Shown: positions 18,504 to 28,364, counted from the first letter of the stretch. The stretch: DNA of 64,000 nt from an uncultured Pseudomonadales bacterium (GCA_943787425.1 CALSMJ010000003.1:1-64000); one strand, 5' to 3'. Translations and numbers: made by a program. Notes: generated by a model from the letters alone, not told the origin.

Positions 18504-18854
18504 TTGCTGTACCTCGTTGCGAAAGTATTTTTTACCGCGATCATTATTGTGGTTGTCAGCGAAGTCGCTAAAAAAAGCGATCAGTACGGCGGCCTGCTGG
18601 CTGCCTTACCCTTGTCTACATTTCTCATTATTTTTTGGATGTACTTCGAGGGCGCAACCGATTCGAAGATTAGCAATCATCTGCAACTGACCCTGTACTT
18701 CGTCTTGCCAACCTTGCCGATGTTTCTCTTCTTCCCTTATCTCATTCACAAATTTGGTTTTCCCATTGCCACCTTGGCCTCGATTGCGCTGACCAGCCTG
18801 CTGATTTATGGCTTCAAATTGCTCTATGAACAGTTTGGTTTCAAGGTCTTTTAA
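18504..18854 (+). CDS. DUF3147-like small membrane protein
   Basis: 116 residues with four predicted membrane helices (about 3-20, 30-48, 62-82 and 87-108). The motif VVVSEVAKKSDQYGGLLAAL and the overall pattern match the DUF3147 family of inner-membrane proteins of unknown function. The start is a TTG, fixed by AAGGAG six bases upstream. It begins 15 bases after the GMC stop, and its TAA overlaps the ATG of the next gene (TAATG), so all three are probably translated as one operon. Confidence 0.75.
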   Translation: MLYLVAKVFFTAIIIVVVSEVAKKSDQYGGLLAALPLSTFLIIFWMYFEGATDSKISNHLQLTLYFVLPTLPMFLFFPYLIHKFGFPIATLASIALTSLLIYGFKLLYEQFGFKVF

Positions 18855-20650
18855 TGCGGCAAGACCTGCCTGACCCTGAAAAACAAACAGCGCCTTACCT
18901 GCTGCATCCATCTCGTCGGTGCGCGGATAAAACCCGCCTGCCCTGGATTGCACCTCGAACAAGATCCTTCATCAAAAAGAGCCGTGCCGGCTCGGCAACC
19001 CGGCGGCGATTAAAGCGCAAAGCCTGCCGGTTACCCAGTGTTAAAACGGCTTTGGCAACCCTCGGACTCTGGTTTTTATTACCAGGGATCAGTTTTGCGA
19101 ACGCGGAGATCGAGGCCCAATCCAAAACCCTGATCGCAAGCATCCCGCAGGCGCCGCGCACGCTGAATACCCTGACCGCAGAAAGCGTGAGCTATACCGC
19201 CCAGGTGTTAGCCCATACCAACGAAGGGCTCCTGCGTTATGACGGCAAACGACGGCTCACAGGGGGCGTTGCGCAACGCTGGGAAGTTGCCGCCGATCGC
19301 CTGATCTTCTGGCTCCGAGAAGATGCGACTTGGGAAAACGGTGCGCCCGTGACCGCCCAGGATTTTGTGTTCGCTTGGCAGAAACTGGTTGACCCCCGTA
19401 CCGGGGCGCCCTCGGCGAATCTTGCAGCCCCCATCAAGCAAGCCTCAGCGATCCTTGCCGGCAAAGCAGATCCCAAAACACTCGGCGTCAGCGCACTGAG
19501 CGCGTCGATTCTAAGCGTCGAGCTGGCACACCCCTGTGCTTGGTGCCTGAAGCTGATGACCAATTCAATTTTTTATCCGATCAACCAAGCCTTTTATCAA
19601 GCCGCTGGCGATGCCTTTGGTACCCGCCCCGAGACGCACCTCGCCAACGGCGCGTTCAAAATCAAACACTGGCAACGGGGCAAGCGTATTGACCTGACGC
19701 GAAACACCCAATACTGGCGGCAGGACGAGATTGCACTCAATGCCATTACCTTTGATCACATTGGCGCAGATCCTCGGACACAGCTAAACCTTTTCCGCGC
19801 CGGTGAGCTGGCCATTGCAAGCCTCGACCGCGATACCCTGAAAGCCGCCCTAGAGGATCAGTTGCGTGTAAAGACCTTTCCAACTGGACACCTGTTCCAT
19901 ATTCAATTTAGCCATGTCGCCGGCATGCACAGCGCCAACCAATCGCTTCGCTCGGCCATTAGCCTGGTAATCGACAAGGATGAACTCGTCAATAAAGTGG
20001 TCGCAAGCCCAGGCACCCGCATCGCCGACTCGATGTTCCACGACTGGTTGACCATCGGTGACACACCCTACCTCACCGCGCGCCCGCCGAGCCGTCATCG
20101 ACCGGATATCAACGCCGCCAAAGCACATCTCGCACAGGCTCGGGCCGAACTGAACCTACCGGCTAAACCGCGCTTAACCCTGACCATTAACGACAGCACG
20201 CTCTATCGCCGGGTCGCGGAATACCTTCAGGCCCGCCTCGGCACCCATCTGAACATCGAGCTTTTAATCGATCCCCAGTCCACGCAGCGAATGGTCGAAA
20301 AGTGGCGGGCAGGGTCTTCGGATATGACCCTCATCACCTGGCCGGTTGATGTTGATGACCCCATGGATCAAATCTCTTTCATGGGTGACCCAAATTTCCG
20401 GCGCGTCTTCAAAGGCCTGTATGCTGGCGAGGATATGGCCGCGCTTTACTATCAGGCCCGTGCGGCAATTCATCAAGCGGACCGAGTCGAGCAGGTTCAC
20501 AAGGTTCATGAATTCTTTACCGAGCGCGTTACCGTTTTACCCCTATTCGAGCCTTATGGGGCGGCGGTCCTCAAGCCGAATCTGAAAGGTTTCGTCTGGC
20601 AGCCCGTTCGCGGCTATGCCGATTTTCGTGCCGTTCAGATAATGCCCTAA
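18854..20650 (+). CDS. peptide-type ABC transporter substrate-binding protein (SBP family 5)
   Basis: 598 residues, OppA/MppA-like. The mature part shows the family course: RTLNTLTAESVSYTAQVLAH, EGLLRYD, FWLREDATWENGAPVTAQDF, FVFAWQKLVDPRTGAP, then NGAFKIKHWQRG. An export signal is present but late: the hydrophobic stretch ALATLGLWFLLPGISFANA lies at about 66-84 after an Arg-rich leader containing ATRRRLKRK. No ATG, GTG or TTG lies between the coupled ATG at 18854 and residue 60, so the long leader seems genuine or the start is atypical. It binds oligopeptides in the periplasm; no permease or ATPase genes are adjacent, so the transporter partners lie elsewhere. Confidence 0.82.
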   Translation: MRQDLPDPEKQTAPYLLHPSRRCADKTRLPWIAPRTRSFIKKSRAGSATRRRLKRKACRLPSVKTALATLGLWFLLPGISFANAEIEAQSKTLIASIPQAPRTLNTLTAESVSYTAQVLAHTNEGLLRYDGKRRLTGGVAQRWEVAADRLIFWLREDATWENGAPVTAQDFVFAWQKLVDPRTGAPSANLAAPIKQASAILAGKADPKTLGVSALSASILSVELAHPCAWCLKLMTNSIFYPINQAFYQAAGDAFGTRPETHLANGAFKIKHWQRGKRIDLTRNTQYWRQDEIALNAITFDHIGADPRTQLNLFRAGELAIASLDRDTLKAALEDQLRVKTFPTGHLFHIQFSHVAGMHSANQSLRSAISLVIDKDELVNKVVASPGTRIADSMFHDWLTIGDTPYLTARPPSRHRPDINAAKAHLAQARAELNLPAKPRLTLTINDSTLYRRVAEYLQARLGTHLNIELLIDPQSTQRMVEKWRAGSSDMTLITWPVDVDDPMDQISFMGDPNFRRVFKGLYAGEDMAALYYQARAAIHQADRVEQVHKVHEFFTERVTVLPLFEPYGAAVLKPNLKGFVWQPVRGYADFRAVQIMP

Positions 20651-20797
20651 ACCTTGTTTGCAACCCGTCTTAAACCCTCACCTTTGCGCTCGCTGCGCGT
20701 CTCGGGCCGACCTTTTCAAGGGTTATCAAGGCCGGACTCACAGACGCGCCGGCCCCTGTAAAGCGCCCTCTCTTTTCGGCAAACGTGCTTAAAGCGC

Positions 20798-21232
20798 TCA
20801 GCCAGCAGCCTTCGCGGCAGCCTGCATGCGCGCCATCTCTTCCCAGCTGAGGTAGCTGGTTAGCCCTTCATCGTCAAAGAAGACAACCGGCCCGTCGCAG
20901 ATGAATAAATATTCCGTGTCTTCTAGCGCAATCGTCTCGTCGTGCAGCACACCATTGGGTTCGTAGTCATAATCGCCAGCGTTGAGAATGCCATCGCGCA
21001 CCTGCAGCTTGCCTTTTAACACGTACGTATGGGCATCGGATAAATGCTTATGGGGCGAGGCAACGTAGCCTTTCTTCCATCGAAACAGCGCCGCCCAACG
21101 CCCCGTCTCAGAACCGGTCCAGAGCACCTTGATCCACGCCATCCCCGGCTGGGTTTCGATCCAGGGCTCATCCGCCCGCACAATAATATCCGCGAGTTGG
21201 TCATTAATCGGGGTGATATCTTGTCGTGGCAT
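20798..21232 (-). CDS. cupin-domain protein (acetylacetone dioxygenase-like)
   Basis: 144 residues forming a single cupin barrel. The metal-binding motif 1 is ASPHKHLSDAHTYVLKG (His-x-His and a later His), and motif 2 includes GDYDYEPNGVLHDE. Single-domain cupins of this sort include Dke1-like dioxygenases and isomerases; the activity here is unassigned. GAGG lies upstream of the ATG. It is a single gene, convergent with the binding-protein operon. Confidence 0.75.
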   Translation of the reverse strand: MPRQDITPINDQLADIIVRADEPWIETQPGMAWIKVLWTGSETGRWAALFRWKKGYVASPHKHLSDAHTYVLKGKLQVRDGILNAGDYDYEPNGVLHDETIALEDTEYLFICDGPVVFFDDEGLTSYLSWEEMARMQAAAKAAG

Positions 21233-21706
21233 AATCGGCGTCCTCAGTCATTGGCGAAGTCTTCACGGTAACGCGTTTCAAGGGCGCAAGAAAGCCATGC
21301 AAACAAGGTCATGCAGTGGGCTGTGCCGCATCGATTACAAGCGATGCACGCTCCGCCCAGAGATTGCGGCCTTCGAGCTTGGCGCGAGCACGCATCCGCC
21401 CGGGGCACGCCTGGCAAGATCGCGGACGGCCCTGACGCAATTCGCGTCACATGGTCAGCGCCAGGTCGGCAAGATTAACACGGCCTTAATTTGAGGCGGA
21501 CGGCCGACGGACACGGTCTTTGTGCGATCTGCTTAAGTGCTTACAAGGGGCCTCAGGGAACCTAAAAGACCAGCACGACGCGCTGGAGAAGCACCTGGGT
21601 AGGATTGGCTGCGCAAAATTTTTTTAGACCGCGGTGATTTTATTCCAGACGATTTGAAATAGACTAAAACCTCGGTACAACCCGCCCACTCATCAGGAGA
21701 CCCCCC
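21233..21706. other. intergenic region, no gene recognised
   Basis: 474 bases between the divergent cupin and amidohydrolase genes. Short open frames exist on both strands but have no family-like sequence or ribosome site. The last 15 bases supply AGGAG for the amidohydrolase gene. No clear -35/-10 pair or repeat was seen. Confidence 0.5.
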
Positions 21707-23191
21707 ATGCTGGACCTTGTAATCCGAGGCGCTGAAGTCATCGACGGGAGTGGCAATGCCGGGGTTGTCGCAGATGTCGGGATCGAAGGCGATCAAATTA
21801 CGGTCGTCGGTGACGCCGGCCCAGCGCATCAGGAAATCGACGGCACCGGTCTTGTGCTGGCACCGGGGCTGATCGATACCCACGCGCATGATGATGGCGC
21901 TTTTCTTCGCCACCCCGATATGACGTTTAAGTTATCCCAAGGCGTCACAACGGTCGTCAGCGGTAACTGTGGTTTCAGCGCCATCCCGTTTGATCCCGAA
22001 TCAGACCCGAGAAAAGCCAGCGGCGGCATCTTGTCCGGACTCAACGGCGGCTTTACCGACTTGAGCGGCTACTTTGACGCCGTGCTGGCCGGCGCGCCCG
22101 CGATCAACAATATGATGCTGGTGGGTCACAACACCATCCGCAGCCTGGTGATGGATGACCCCAAGCAAACGCCCAGCCAGCAAGACTTACAGGCCATGAG
22201 CGGGCACGTTGAGCGGGCACTTGAACAAGGTGCTTGCGGATTTTCAACGGGCCTGATCTACCACCCCGGACGCTACAGTCAAACCGACGAAATCGTGACG
22301 CTTGCCGAACTTGCCGGCCGCACAGGCGCGCTCTACACCACCCATATGCGCAACGAAGGCGATCACCTTCTGGATGCGGTGGAGGAAGCCTTACAAATTG
22401 GGGTTGAAGCCAAGGTCCATACCCATATTTCCCACCACAAAGCCGCGGGGGCGGCGAACTGGGGCAAGGTGGTGCCGTCGCTTGCTCGAATTGATGCCGC
22501 GATTGCTGCAGGCCAGCGCGTATCACTGGATGTTTATCCCTACACGGCGGGCAGTGGGCGAATGATCGAATACTTTAATCTCGACCGGATCAACCGAGAT
22601 CTTGCCGAGGTCATCCGAATTGCCAGTTGTCCAGCGTATCGTGAATACGAGGGTCTGATGTTAAAAGACATTGCAAAGACCCAGGCGGTCGATATCACCG
22701 ATCTCGTGCGAGACATCTTAACCGCGCCGCGCGGCGCCGATACCATTTGTATTCAATTCATCATCGATGAGCAGGATGTTGAGTATAACCTTCGGTGGCG
22801 AGACATGATGGTCGGCTCAGACGGCATTCCAAATCTGCGCGGCAAACCGCATCCAAGACTGTATGGCACCTTTGCAAAAATTTTAGGGCACTATGTCCGC
22901 GAACGAGCGCTCATGTCGCTGCCAGAGGCGATTCGGCGCATGACATCGCTGCCGGCAGCGACCTTTGGTATGACCCAGCGCGGTATGGTTCGAGCAGGCT
23001 TTCACGCGGACCTTTTGCTCTTTAATCCCGCAACCGTGCAAGACACTGCCACTTATGATGAACCGCAACAGCTTGCGTCTGGCATCCACACGGTCTTGGT
23101 CAACGGAAAAGTTGCTTGGCGGGACGGCCAGCACCAAATGAAAGGCTCTGGCGCCATGTTGAAGTACCGAGCGGGATCTTACGCGCGCTAA
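21707..23191 (+). CDS. N-acyl-D-amino-acid deacylase-like amidohydrolase
   Basis: 494 residues of the D-aminoacylase branch of the amidohydrolase superfamily. Marks: MLDLVIRGAEVIDGSGNAG, PGLIDTHAHDDGAF (metal HxH), SGNCGFS with the metal-bridging Cys of this branch, THMRNEG, KVHTHISHHK with metal His residues, and MMVGSDGIP with the catalytic Asp. It hydrolyses N-acyl-D-amino acids or a related amide in the cytoplasm. AGGAG precedes the ATG. It stands alone, divergent from the cupin gene. Confidence 0.87.
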   Translation: MLDLVIRGAEVIDGSGNAGVVADVGIEGDQITVVGDAGPAHQEIDGTGLVLAPGLIDTHAHDDGAFLRHPDMTFKLSQGVTTVVSGNCGFSAIPFDPESDPRKASGGILSGLNGGFTDLSGYFDAVLAGAPAINNMMLVGHNTIRSLVMDDPKQTPSQQDLQAMSGHVERALEQGACGFSTGLIYHPGRYSQTDEIVTLAELAGRTGALYTTHMRNEGDHLLDAVEEALQIGVEAKVHTHISHHKAAGAANWGKVVPSLARIDAAIAAGQRVSLDVYPYTAGSGRMIEYFNLDRINRDLAEVIRIASCPAYREYEGLMLKDIAKTQAVDITDLVRDILTAPRGADTICIQFIIDEQDVEYNLRWRDMMVGSDGIPNLRGKPHPRLYGTFAKILGHYVRERALMSLPEAIRRMTSLPAATFGMTQRGMVRAGFHADLLLFNPATVQDTATYDEPQQLASGIHTVLVNGKVAWRDGQHQMKGSGAMLKYRAGSYAR

Positions 23192-23408
23192 TCGCTGAAT
23201 AAACGCCTTGGTCGGCGGCGCTGGGTCAGCTTTACGTTGGCGCCGCGCGCTAACCCTTTCGACAATGAGATTCCTATGGCAACGCGCTGCAAGCCGGACC
23301 GATACGCTAACCGCTCAATTAAGACCGCCCTTGTCCGCTGGCCGTGCTTGATCTGGGACCAATGTACTACGGGGGTGCCAAGCAACCCAAACCAACTGCA
23401 TTGGTGCC

Positions 23409-23708
23409 TTACGAGATCGTCATCCCTAGGGCGGCTCTGGCAGCGGCATTGTCTGATTCGCTACCAGCCAGGACCCAGCCGGCGGTCAGCATTCTGGTCA
23501 TGTACTGTTTGTTGTACATAAACACCATCGCAATCCACCATAAACCGGCTGTCAAAACGGTTAAAATCCAATGCAGCACACCGATCCCGATTTCGCCCCG
23601 AAACAGTGGCACGAGCGGTCCAAAAAAAAGATAGGTCCAGCTAAAGCCATAGACGCCGGTTTTTATGAGCCCGCTTTGACTGTGCTTAATCGTGATTTCG
23701 GTTGCCAT
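23409..23708 (-). CDS. small inner-membrane protein, unknown function
   Basis: 99 residues. An amphipathic N-terminus (MATEITIKHSQSG) is followed by hydrophobic segments at about 20-35 (FSWTYLFFGPLVPLF) and 43-65 (LHWILTVLTAGLWWIAMVF), then a polar tail ending ESDNAAARAALG. The GFSWTYLFFGPLVPLFRGE pattern recurs in small bacterial membrane proteins as I remember them, without a function. GGAGG lies 6 bases before the ATG, which together with the composition argues for a real gene. It stands alone. Confidence 0.75.
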   Translation of the reverse strand: MATEITIKHSQSGLIKTGVYGFSWTYLFFGPLVPLFRGEIGIGVLHWILTVLTAGLWWIAMVFMYNKQYMTRMLTAGWVLAGSESDNAAARAALGMTIS

Positions 23709-24410
23709 CGCTGTCCTCCCGCTTAAACGCTTAACTTATCACGTCGACCCACTAGGGTTAAAACGAATCAAACCGTCAAAATACCGCGCTGCCCATCAAA
23801 GCCAAGCGGCTGTCCTGGTTAAGCCCAAACCGCCGCGTCATGTTCTGAGTCCTTGGCGTTTTGCCAAAGCCTTAACGCGCGCCCGCGCGCCGGTTTCGGA
23901 GCGGAAGCCTATTGGCCTTTTTAGGATGTAGCGATTTTTCGGATTAAAGCCCGTCAGGCTGGCGTCGCAGCCTGTTCTTTGCCGCTTTTGGCTCGGTCAA
24001 TTCACCGCCAAGGCCGTGCCCAAACGACTATCGCCGCGCAACCTGCGCCTCGGGCGCTGGCTCATAAAGACCCCTTAAAGTGCTCTGACTGCGGCCTAGG
24101 ACCCGCCAATCTTAAGGATTGCCCCCAATACCTTGAACTGATCTAACCCATCCCCTAAACTGCGCGGCCTTCGAAGGGTTGTCTTGAATCGCCCGCCGAA
24201 CGCTGGTTAGCCGCTGTACCCCCTCGTTGATTCAACGCTGGGCCATTGTCAAACCCGACACACCCATATCACACCACGCATCCAACCCATGGGTCATGCG
24301 CCTCTGGATATGACCCGATTCAAATTGAAACGCCCAAGCACTGCATCGACCTTATCTTGGTTGCTGCCAATTCATTTGGAGGCCGTTTGACGCTTCACAA
24401 GAGAGGTCCC
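23709..24410. other. 702-base region without recognisable gene
   Basis: Lies between the small membrane protein gene and the SulP start. An open frame runs in phase from 24246 into the SulP gene, but it reads as low-complexity His/Pro/Thr sequence and the ribosome site is at 24411, so it is treated as leader. No RNA gene, repeat or decayed family was seen. Confidence 0.5.
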
Positions 24411-25976
24411 ATGTTTGAACTCATTCATCGACGCCGCCACAGTATTAAAGACGACGTTTTATCCGGCCTTACGGTCGCCCTGGCCCTCGTGCCAGAGGCC
24501 ATTGCCTTTGCCTTTGTGGCCGGGGTTGAACCCCTGGTTGGGCTCTATGCTGCGTTTATGGTTGGTCTAATCACCGCAACGATGGGCGGCCGACCTGGCA
24601 TGATCTCCGGTGCAACCGGCGCGCTTGCCGTGGTGATGGTCGCGCTGGTTGCGGATCATGGCGTTGAATATTTGTTTGCGGCGGTCGTGCTCATGGGCGT
24701 TCTTCAAATGACGGCAGGTGCTTTCAGGCTCGGGAAGTTCATTCGTATGGTGCCGCATCCTGTGATGCTCGGGTTCGTCAATGGCCTGGCCATTGTCATC
24801 TTCTTGGCACAACTCGGTCAATTCGGCGTGCCGGGGGACACGGGCTGGCTACAAGACACGTGGCTGCAAGATACCATCCTGGACGTTGCCTGGATTAGCG
24901 GGATGCCGCTTTACACCATGCTGGGCTTGGTTGGGCTGACCATGCTCATCATCCAATATCTGCCCAAGCTCACCACGGCCGTGCCATCGTCACTCGTCGC
25001 TATTATTACGGTCACCCTCGTGGTCCTTGGCCTGGACCTCGACACCAAGGTGGTCGGCGACGTGGCGTCAATCGCGGGTTCACTCCCGAGCTTTCATTTG
25101 CCCAGGGTGCCGCTGAACCTTGAAACCTTGTGGATTATATTGCCCTATGCCTTTATTTTGGCCGCCATCGGCTTAATTGAGTCGCTCCTGACCCTTAGCC
25201 TGGTGGATGAACTCACCCAAACCCGAGGCCGTGGCAATAAAGAATGCATTGCCCAGGGCGTCGCCAATACCGTGACGGGCGTTTTTGGTGGTATGGGCGG
25301 TTGCGCCATGATTGGTCAGAGTATGATCAACGTCAACGCCGGTGGCCGCGGCCGATTATCTGGGATCACCGCAGCGCTTTGCCTTTTGATGTTCATCTTG
25401 GTTGGCTCTAGTTTGATTGAGCAAATTCCACTCGCAGCACTGGTCGGGGTCATGTTTATTGTCGTCATCGGCACCTTCGAATGGTCCAGTTTTAGGATTA
25501 TTCGCAAAATTCCCAAATCTGATGCCTTTGTTTTGGTCTTGGTCTCCGGTGTGACCGTTGCCACCGATCTTGCGGTTGCCGTCGTCGTCGGCGTCATCGT
25601 CGCCGCCCTTGTGTTTGCCTGGGAACACGCCAAGCACGTCAAGATCACCCTTTCAAGAGAAGCCAATGGCTGGGATGCCTACACCGTTAATGGCCCATTG
25701 TTTTTTGGATCCGTCACCCACTTCCTGAATCAATTTGATGTGGAGCAAGGCTCCCAAGACATTGTGATCGACTTCAAGGACTCAAGGGTTTGTGACCATT
25801 CCGGTCTTGAGGCCATTGACACGCTCGCAGAGCGGTTCACACAAGCCGGCAAGGTCCTGCACATTCGCCATCTCAGCGCAGAATGCCGCAAGCTGCTGCG
25901 CAAAGCTGGCAATTTAGTTGAGGTCAGTGTCCTTGAAGACCCTTCTTACTTCGTCGCAACAGACAGTTTGGCGTAG
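24411..25976 (+). CDS. SulP-family anion transporter with STAS domain
   Basis: 521 residues. About 10-12 membrane helices fill residues 15-415, starting with the SulP signature region [20 protein letters not shown] and [17 protein letters not shown], and a cytoplasmic STAS domain covers about 425-515 ([20 protein letters not shown]). Family members carry sulfate, bicarbonate or other anions, coupled to Na+ or H+. The ATG at 24411 has AGAGG upstream. The anion is not predictable; sulfate would suit a sulfatase-bearing genome, but nothing here links the two. Confidence 0.88.
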   Translation: MFELIHRRRHSIKDDVLSGLTVALALVPEAIAFAFVAGVEPLVGLYAAFMVGLITATMGGRPGMISGATGALAVVMVALVADHGVEYLFAAVVLMGVLQMTAGAFRLGKFIRMVPHPVMLGFVNGLAIVIFLAQLGQFGVPGDTGWLQDTWLQDTILDVAWISGMPLYTMLGLVGLTMLIIQYLPKLTTAVPSSLVAIITVTLVVLGLDLDTKVVGDVASIAGSLPSFHLPRVPLNLETLWIILPYAFILAAIGLIESLLTLSLVDELTQTRGRGNKECIAQGVANTVTGVFGGMGGCAMIGQSMINVNAGGRGRLSGITAALCLLMFILVGSSLIEQIPLAALVGVMFIVVIGTFEWSSFRIIRKIPKSDAFVLVLVSGVTVATDLAVAVVVGVIVAALVFAWEHAKHVKITLSREANGWDAYTVNGPLFFGSVTHFLNQFDVEQGSQDIVIDFKDSRVCDHSGLEAIDTLAERFTQAGKVLHIRHLSAECRKLLRKAGNLVEVSVLEDPSYFVATDSLA

Positions 25977-26081
25977 CTGTGTCGGGTTTTGGGTGAGGCA
26001 AAAAGACCGCTTGTGGCCGGGCAAACCACCCTCTGCACGCCGACAAGCGCTGGTTAATTTCGAAACAAAAAATCCGCTTTT

Positions 26082-26618
26082 TTATGGCGCGTTTAATAAC
26101 CGCCAATTGACCTCAACCGATCCTGCATCTGACGCAATAAACGCCGACTGGTCGGTGACTGTAATGCTTAATCGCAAGGTTCGAGCCAGCAATCTCGCCA
26201 GTTCAACGATTTGACCCCAGTCGAACTGAATCGCCTGCACCTTTGCGGCGGTGACTTCTTTTTCAGACCGCGCCCACCAAAGTTCTGATTTGGTATTAAA
26301 GCAGTAAACCTTGACGTCCTCGGCAATGTGACTGGCTTTGCGCAGACGCTCAGCGGCGGGCTCACCGATCTCAATCCATTTCAAGATACGGCCGTCTAGG
26401 CTGCGCTGCCAAATATCTGGCTCATCGCTTGCGCTGAGACCCCGAGCAAACTCTAGGTCTTGCGATGCATTCAGGCAATAAGCAAGTACCCGGGCCATCA
26501 TTCGTTCCCCGGTTTCAGACGGGTGCTGGGCAACGGTAAGGTTTAAATCAAGATATTGATTCTCATCGACATTCGACAGCGCAATATCGAATTTAAAAAT
26601 CGTGGGCTTGAGCGCCAT
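26082..26618 (-). CDS. yaeQ: YaeQ-family protein
   Basis: 178 residues, the usual YaeQ length. MALKPTIFKFDIALSNVDEN, TVAQHPSETGERMMARVLAYCL, DEPDIWQRSLDGRILKWIEIG and WWARSEKE are family landmarks; the fold resembles a PD-(D/E)XK nuclease. In E. coli it was linked to RfaH-type regulation but its biochemical role is unsettled. The ATG at 26618 follows AGGAGG directly, overriding an upstream in-frame start. It is third in a leftward operon after two membrane-protein genes, 34 bases beyond the small gene's stop. Confidence 0.9.
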   Translation of the reverse strand: MALKPTIFKFDIALSNVDENQYLDLNLTVAQHPSETGERMMARVLAYCLNASQDLEFARGLSASDEPDIWQRSLDGRILKWIEIGEPAAERLRKASHIAEDVKVYCFNTKSELWWARSEKEVTAAKVQAIQFDWGQIVELARLLARTLRLSITVTDQSAFIASDAGSVEVNWRLLNAP

Positions 26619-26652
26619 GGGACAACCTCCTAATGACGCGAAAAGACTTGGC

Positions 26653-26781
26653 TTACGTTGACGCAATCAGGACCAAAATCTGGAACACAGACTCGATCGC
26701 ATCGTCGACGCCTGGAATAACCCAAGTCACAACGGCGGTCGCGACCACGACCAACCCAATTCGGACAAACACATTTTTCAT
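26653..26781 (-). CDS. 42-residue single-helix membrane peptide
   Basis: A small gene below usual ORF cut-offs. It reads MKNVFVRIGLVVVATAVV, then TWVIPGVDDAIESVFQ and ILVLIAST, stop TAA: a short basic start, a hydrophobic helix at about 7-22, an acidic middle and a second hydrophobic tail. AGGAG lies 7 bases before its ATG, and that ATG overlaps the TGA of the preceding gene (ATGA), the classic layout for coupled translation. No family is recognised. A role with its two operon partners, the membrane-anchored protein and YaeQ, is a guess. Confidence 0.72.
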   Translation of the reverse strand: MKNVFVRIGLVVVATAVVTWVIPGVDDAIESVFQILVLIAST

Positions 26782-27326
26782 GCTTGATCTCCTGCCGCGA
26801 CATCTGACGCGTCTCGGGGTGCCACTTCGAAAACCCAGACATTGCCTGACTCAACATCAGCACCGGATGCTCGTGAGGGATACTTCTGACTCACCACCGC
26901 CATCAGTTCATCCAGAACTGGGCCCGTTTTAATTCGCACCAACCGCCGCTCGTACCGAATGCCATCAATGCGGACCACCACTCGATCATCGAGTTCGGCT
27001 TGCGCCGGCCAGCTTTTCCAAAGTTGGCCTACAAAACTGTTCATATAACCCGACCAGACGTACATTTTGCCCTGAACCGAGGCGACCCAAATTCGACGCG
27101 ACTGCGCGGGGTTCAACAGCTGAAGCTCAAGGGTTGGCACCTCGTTAACAAATGCCCAGTCGGGCTCCGCGCCGCGATACAATTCACCGGAAACCAAAGG
27201 TCCACCCGAAAATACGCGATTCGGTCCATCTTCAAACCGCTGCTTAAAAGCGGCGGTGACCACTGCCGTGGAAAAAATCAGTAACACCCAAAGCCCTATG
27301 ATTCCAATCCGTTTCAATATCACCAT
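26778..27326 (-). CDS. membrane-anchored periplasmic protein, unknown function
   Basis: 182 residues. One N-terminal helix (IGIIGLWVLLIFSTAVVTAAF, about 6-26) anchors a soluble domain of about 155 residues rich in beta-strand pattern (LELQLLNPAQSRRIWVASV, MYVWSGYMNSFVGQLWKSW). No catalytic motif or known family was recognised. The ATG at 27326 has GGAG 8 bases upstream; an in-frame start at 27527 would add an Arg-rich non-family leader. First gene of the operon with the 42-residue peptide and YaeQ. Confidence 0.75.
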   Translation of the reverse strand: MVILKRIGIIGLWVLLIFSTAVVTAAFKQRFEDGPNRVFSGGPLVSGELYRGAEPDWAFVNEVPTLELQLLNPAQSRRIWVASVQGKMYVWSGYMNSFVGQLWKSWPAQAELDDRVVVRIDGIRYERRLVRIKTGPVLDELMAVVSQKYPSRASGADVESGNVWVFEVAPRDASDVAAGDQA

Positions 27327-27623
27327 GTCGTGTGCTCCGTTTTGCGCCGAACCGCTGCCTGCTGACCTTAGCGTAATTCTCGACAGAGTTCGATGATCCC
27401 GGTTACTAACTTGTCGTGAGATGCCGCCCACGCGTTGCGGGCACGCTGTCGAACAAATCAGCCTTAATGACCCAATCAGGTTGGCGCCGGTAAGGCCCGC
27501 TCGTTCAAGCCTTAAAGGCGCGGACAAAAGCGCGCAGCTTCACCGCAGCAGCTTTGATCTGCTAGTCTTTCCATCAAGTCGGTGGACGCTGCCGAGAACC
27601 CTCAAAAATAAGAGCACAACGCA
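27327..27623. other. divergent intergenic region, nothing specific
   Basis: 297 bases between the leftward yaeQ operon and the rightward enoyl-CoA hydratase gene. It must hold both promoters, but no convincing -35/-10 pair or palindrome was picked out. Confidence 0.45.
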
Positions 27624-28364
27624 ATGACTGATATCCTAAGAGAAGACCGAGACCATGGTATTGCCATCCTGAGCCTCAACCGTCCAGCGGCGCTCAACGC
27701 CCTGAGCCCGGCGTTGTTCGTGGCCTTGCGAGCAGAGGTTGACCGTATCGCCCAAGAAGTAGAATCCGTCGGCTGCGTGATCCTCCGCGGGGAAGGCCGA
27801 TCCTTTTCAGCCGGCAATGATCTGAAAGCCATTCAAGCGGGACAAAAGCCGCCTTCGCCCCATTTTCAAGCAGAAACGCTCGAAGCCATCGAGCGCTTGC
27901 CGCAACCTGTTATTGCGGCCGTTCAGGGGCATTGTTACACCGGGTCCTTGGAGCTGGCATTGGCTTGTGACCTGATGATCACCGGTGAGTCTGCCAAGCT
28001 TGCCGATACCCACGGCAAGTGGGGCATGGCGCCAACCTGGGGCATGAGCCAACGTCTGCCAAGACGCATTGGCGTGGTCAAAGCCAAAGAACTGATGTTC
28101 TCCGGCCGAACGATTAGCGGCCAAGAAGCCGTCACCCTTGGGATCGCCAATCTGTGCGTGCCAGATGACAATCTGCTGAGCGCGGCGATCGAAATGGCAG
28201 AAAGCTTTACCCGAAATTCTTGGCACACCCTGCGCGCGGATAAAGCCCTTATCAATGTCGGACAAAACCATTTTTTAAATGACGGCTTGATCGAAGAACG
28301 CGAAAACGGACCCGGCGTTGCGCCCGACATGAATGATCGTCTCAAGGCCGGTTTTAAGCGTTAG
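27624..28364 (+). CDS. enoyl-CoA hydratase/isomerase family protein
   Basis: 246 residues, crotonase fold. The oxyanion-hole segments are GRSFSAGNDLKAIQAG and VQGHCYTGSLELALACDLMI, the latter with a Glu at the position of one catalytic Glu; GKWGMAPTWGMSQRLPRRIG follows. The other catalytic Glu of true hydratases is not obvious, so isomerase or another crotonase activity is possible. It probably acts on CoA thioesters in the cytoplasm. It is followed after 55 bases by the GST-like gene. Confidence 0.85.
   Translation: MTDILREDRDHGIAILSLNRPAALNALSPALFVALRAEVDRIAQEVESVGCVILRGEGRSFSAGNDLKAIQAGQKPPSPHFQAETLEAIERLPQPVIAAVQGHCYTGSLELALACDLMITGESAKLADTHGKWGMAPTWGMSQRLPRRIGVVKAKELMFSGRTISGQEAVTLGIANLCVPDDNLLSAAIEMAESFTRNSWHTLRADKALINVGQNHFLNDGLIEERENGPGVAPDMNDRLKAGFKR

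Noticed and set aside
22104-22526. Leftward 140-codon frame inside the amidohydrolase
   Set aside because: The amidohydrolase motifs are in the rightward frame, and this frame is a Pro/Arg-rich antisense product.
24246-24410. N-terminal extension of the SulP transporter
   Set aside because: It is a His/Pro/Thr-rich low-complexity leader; the ribosome site and family start are at 24411.
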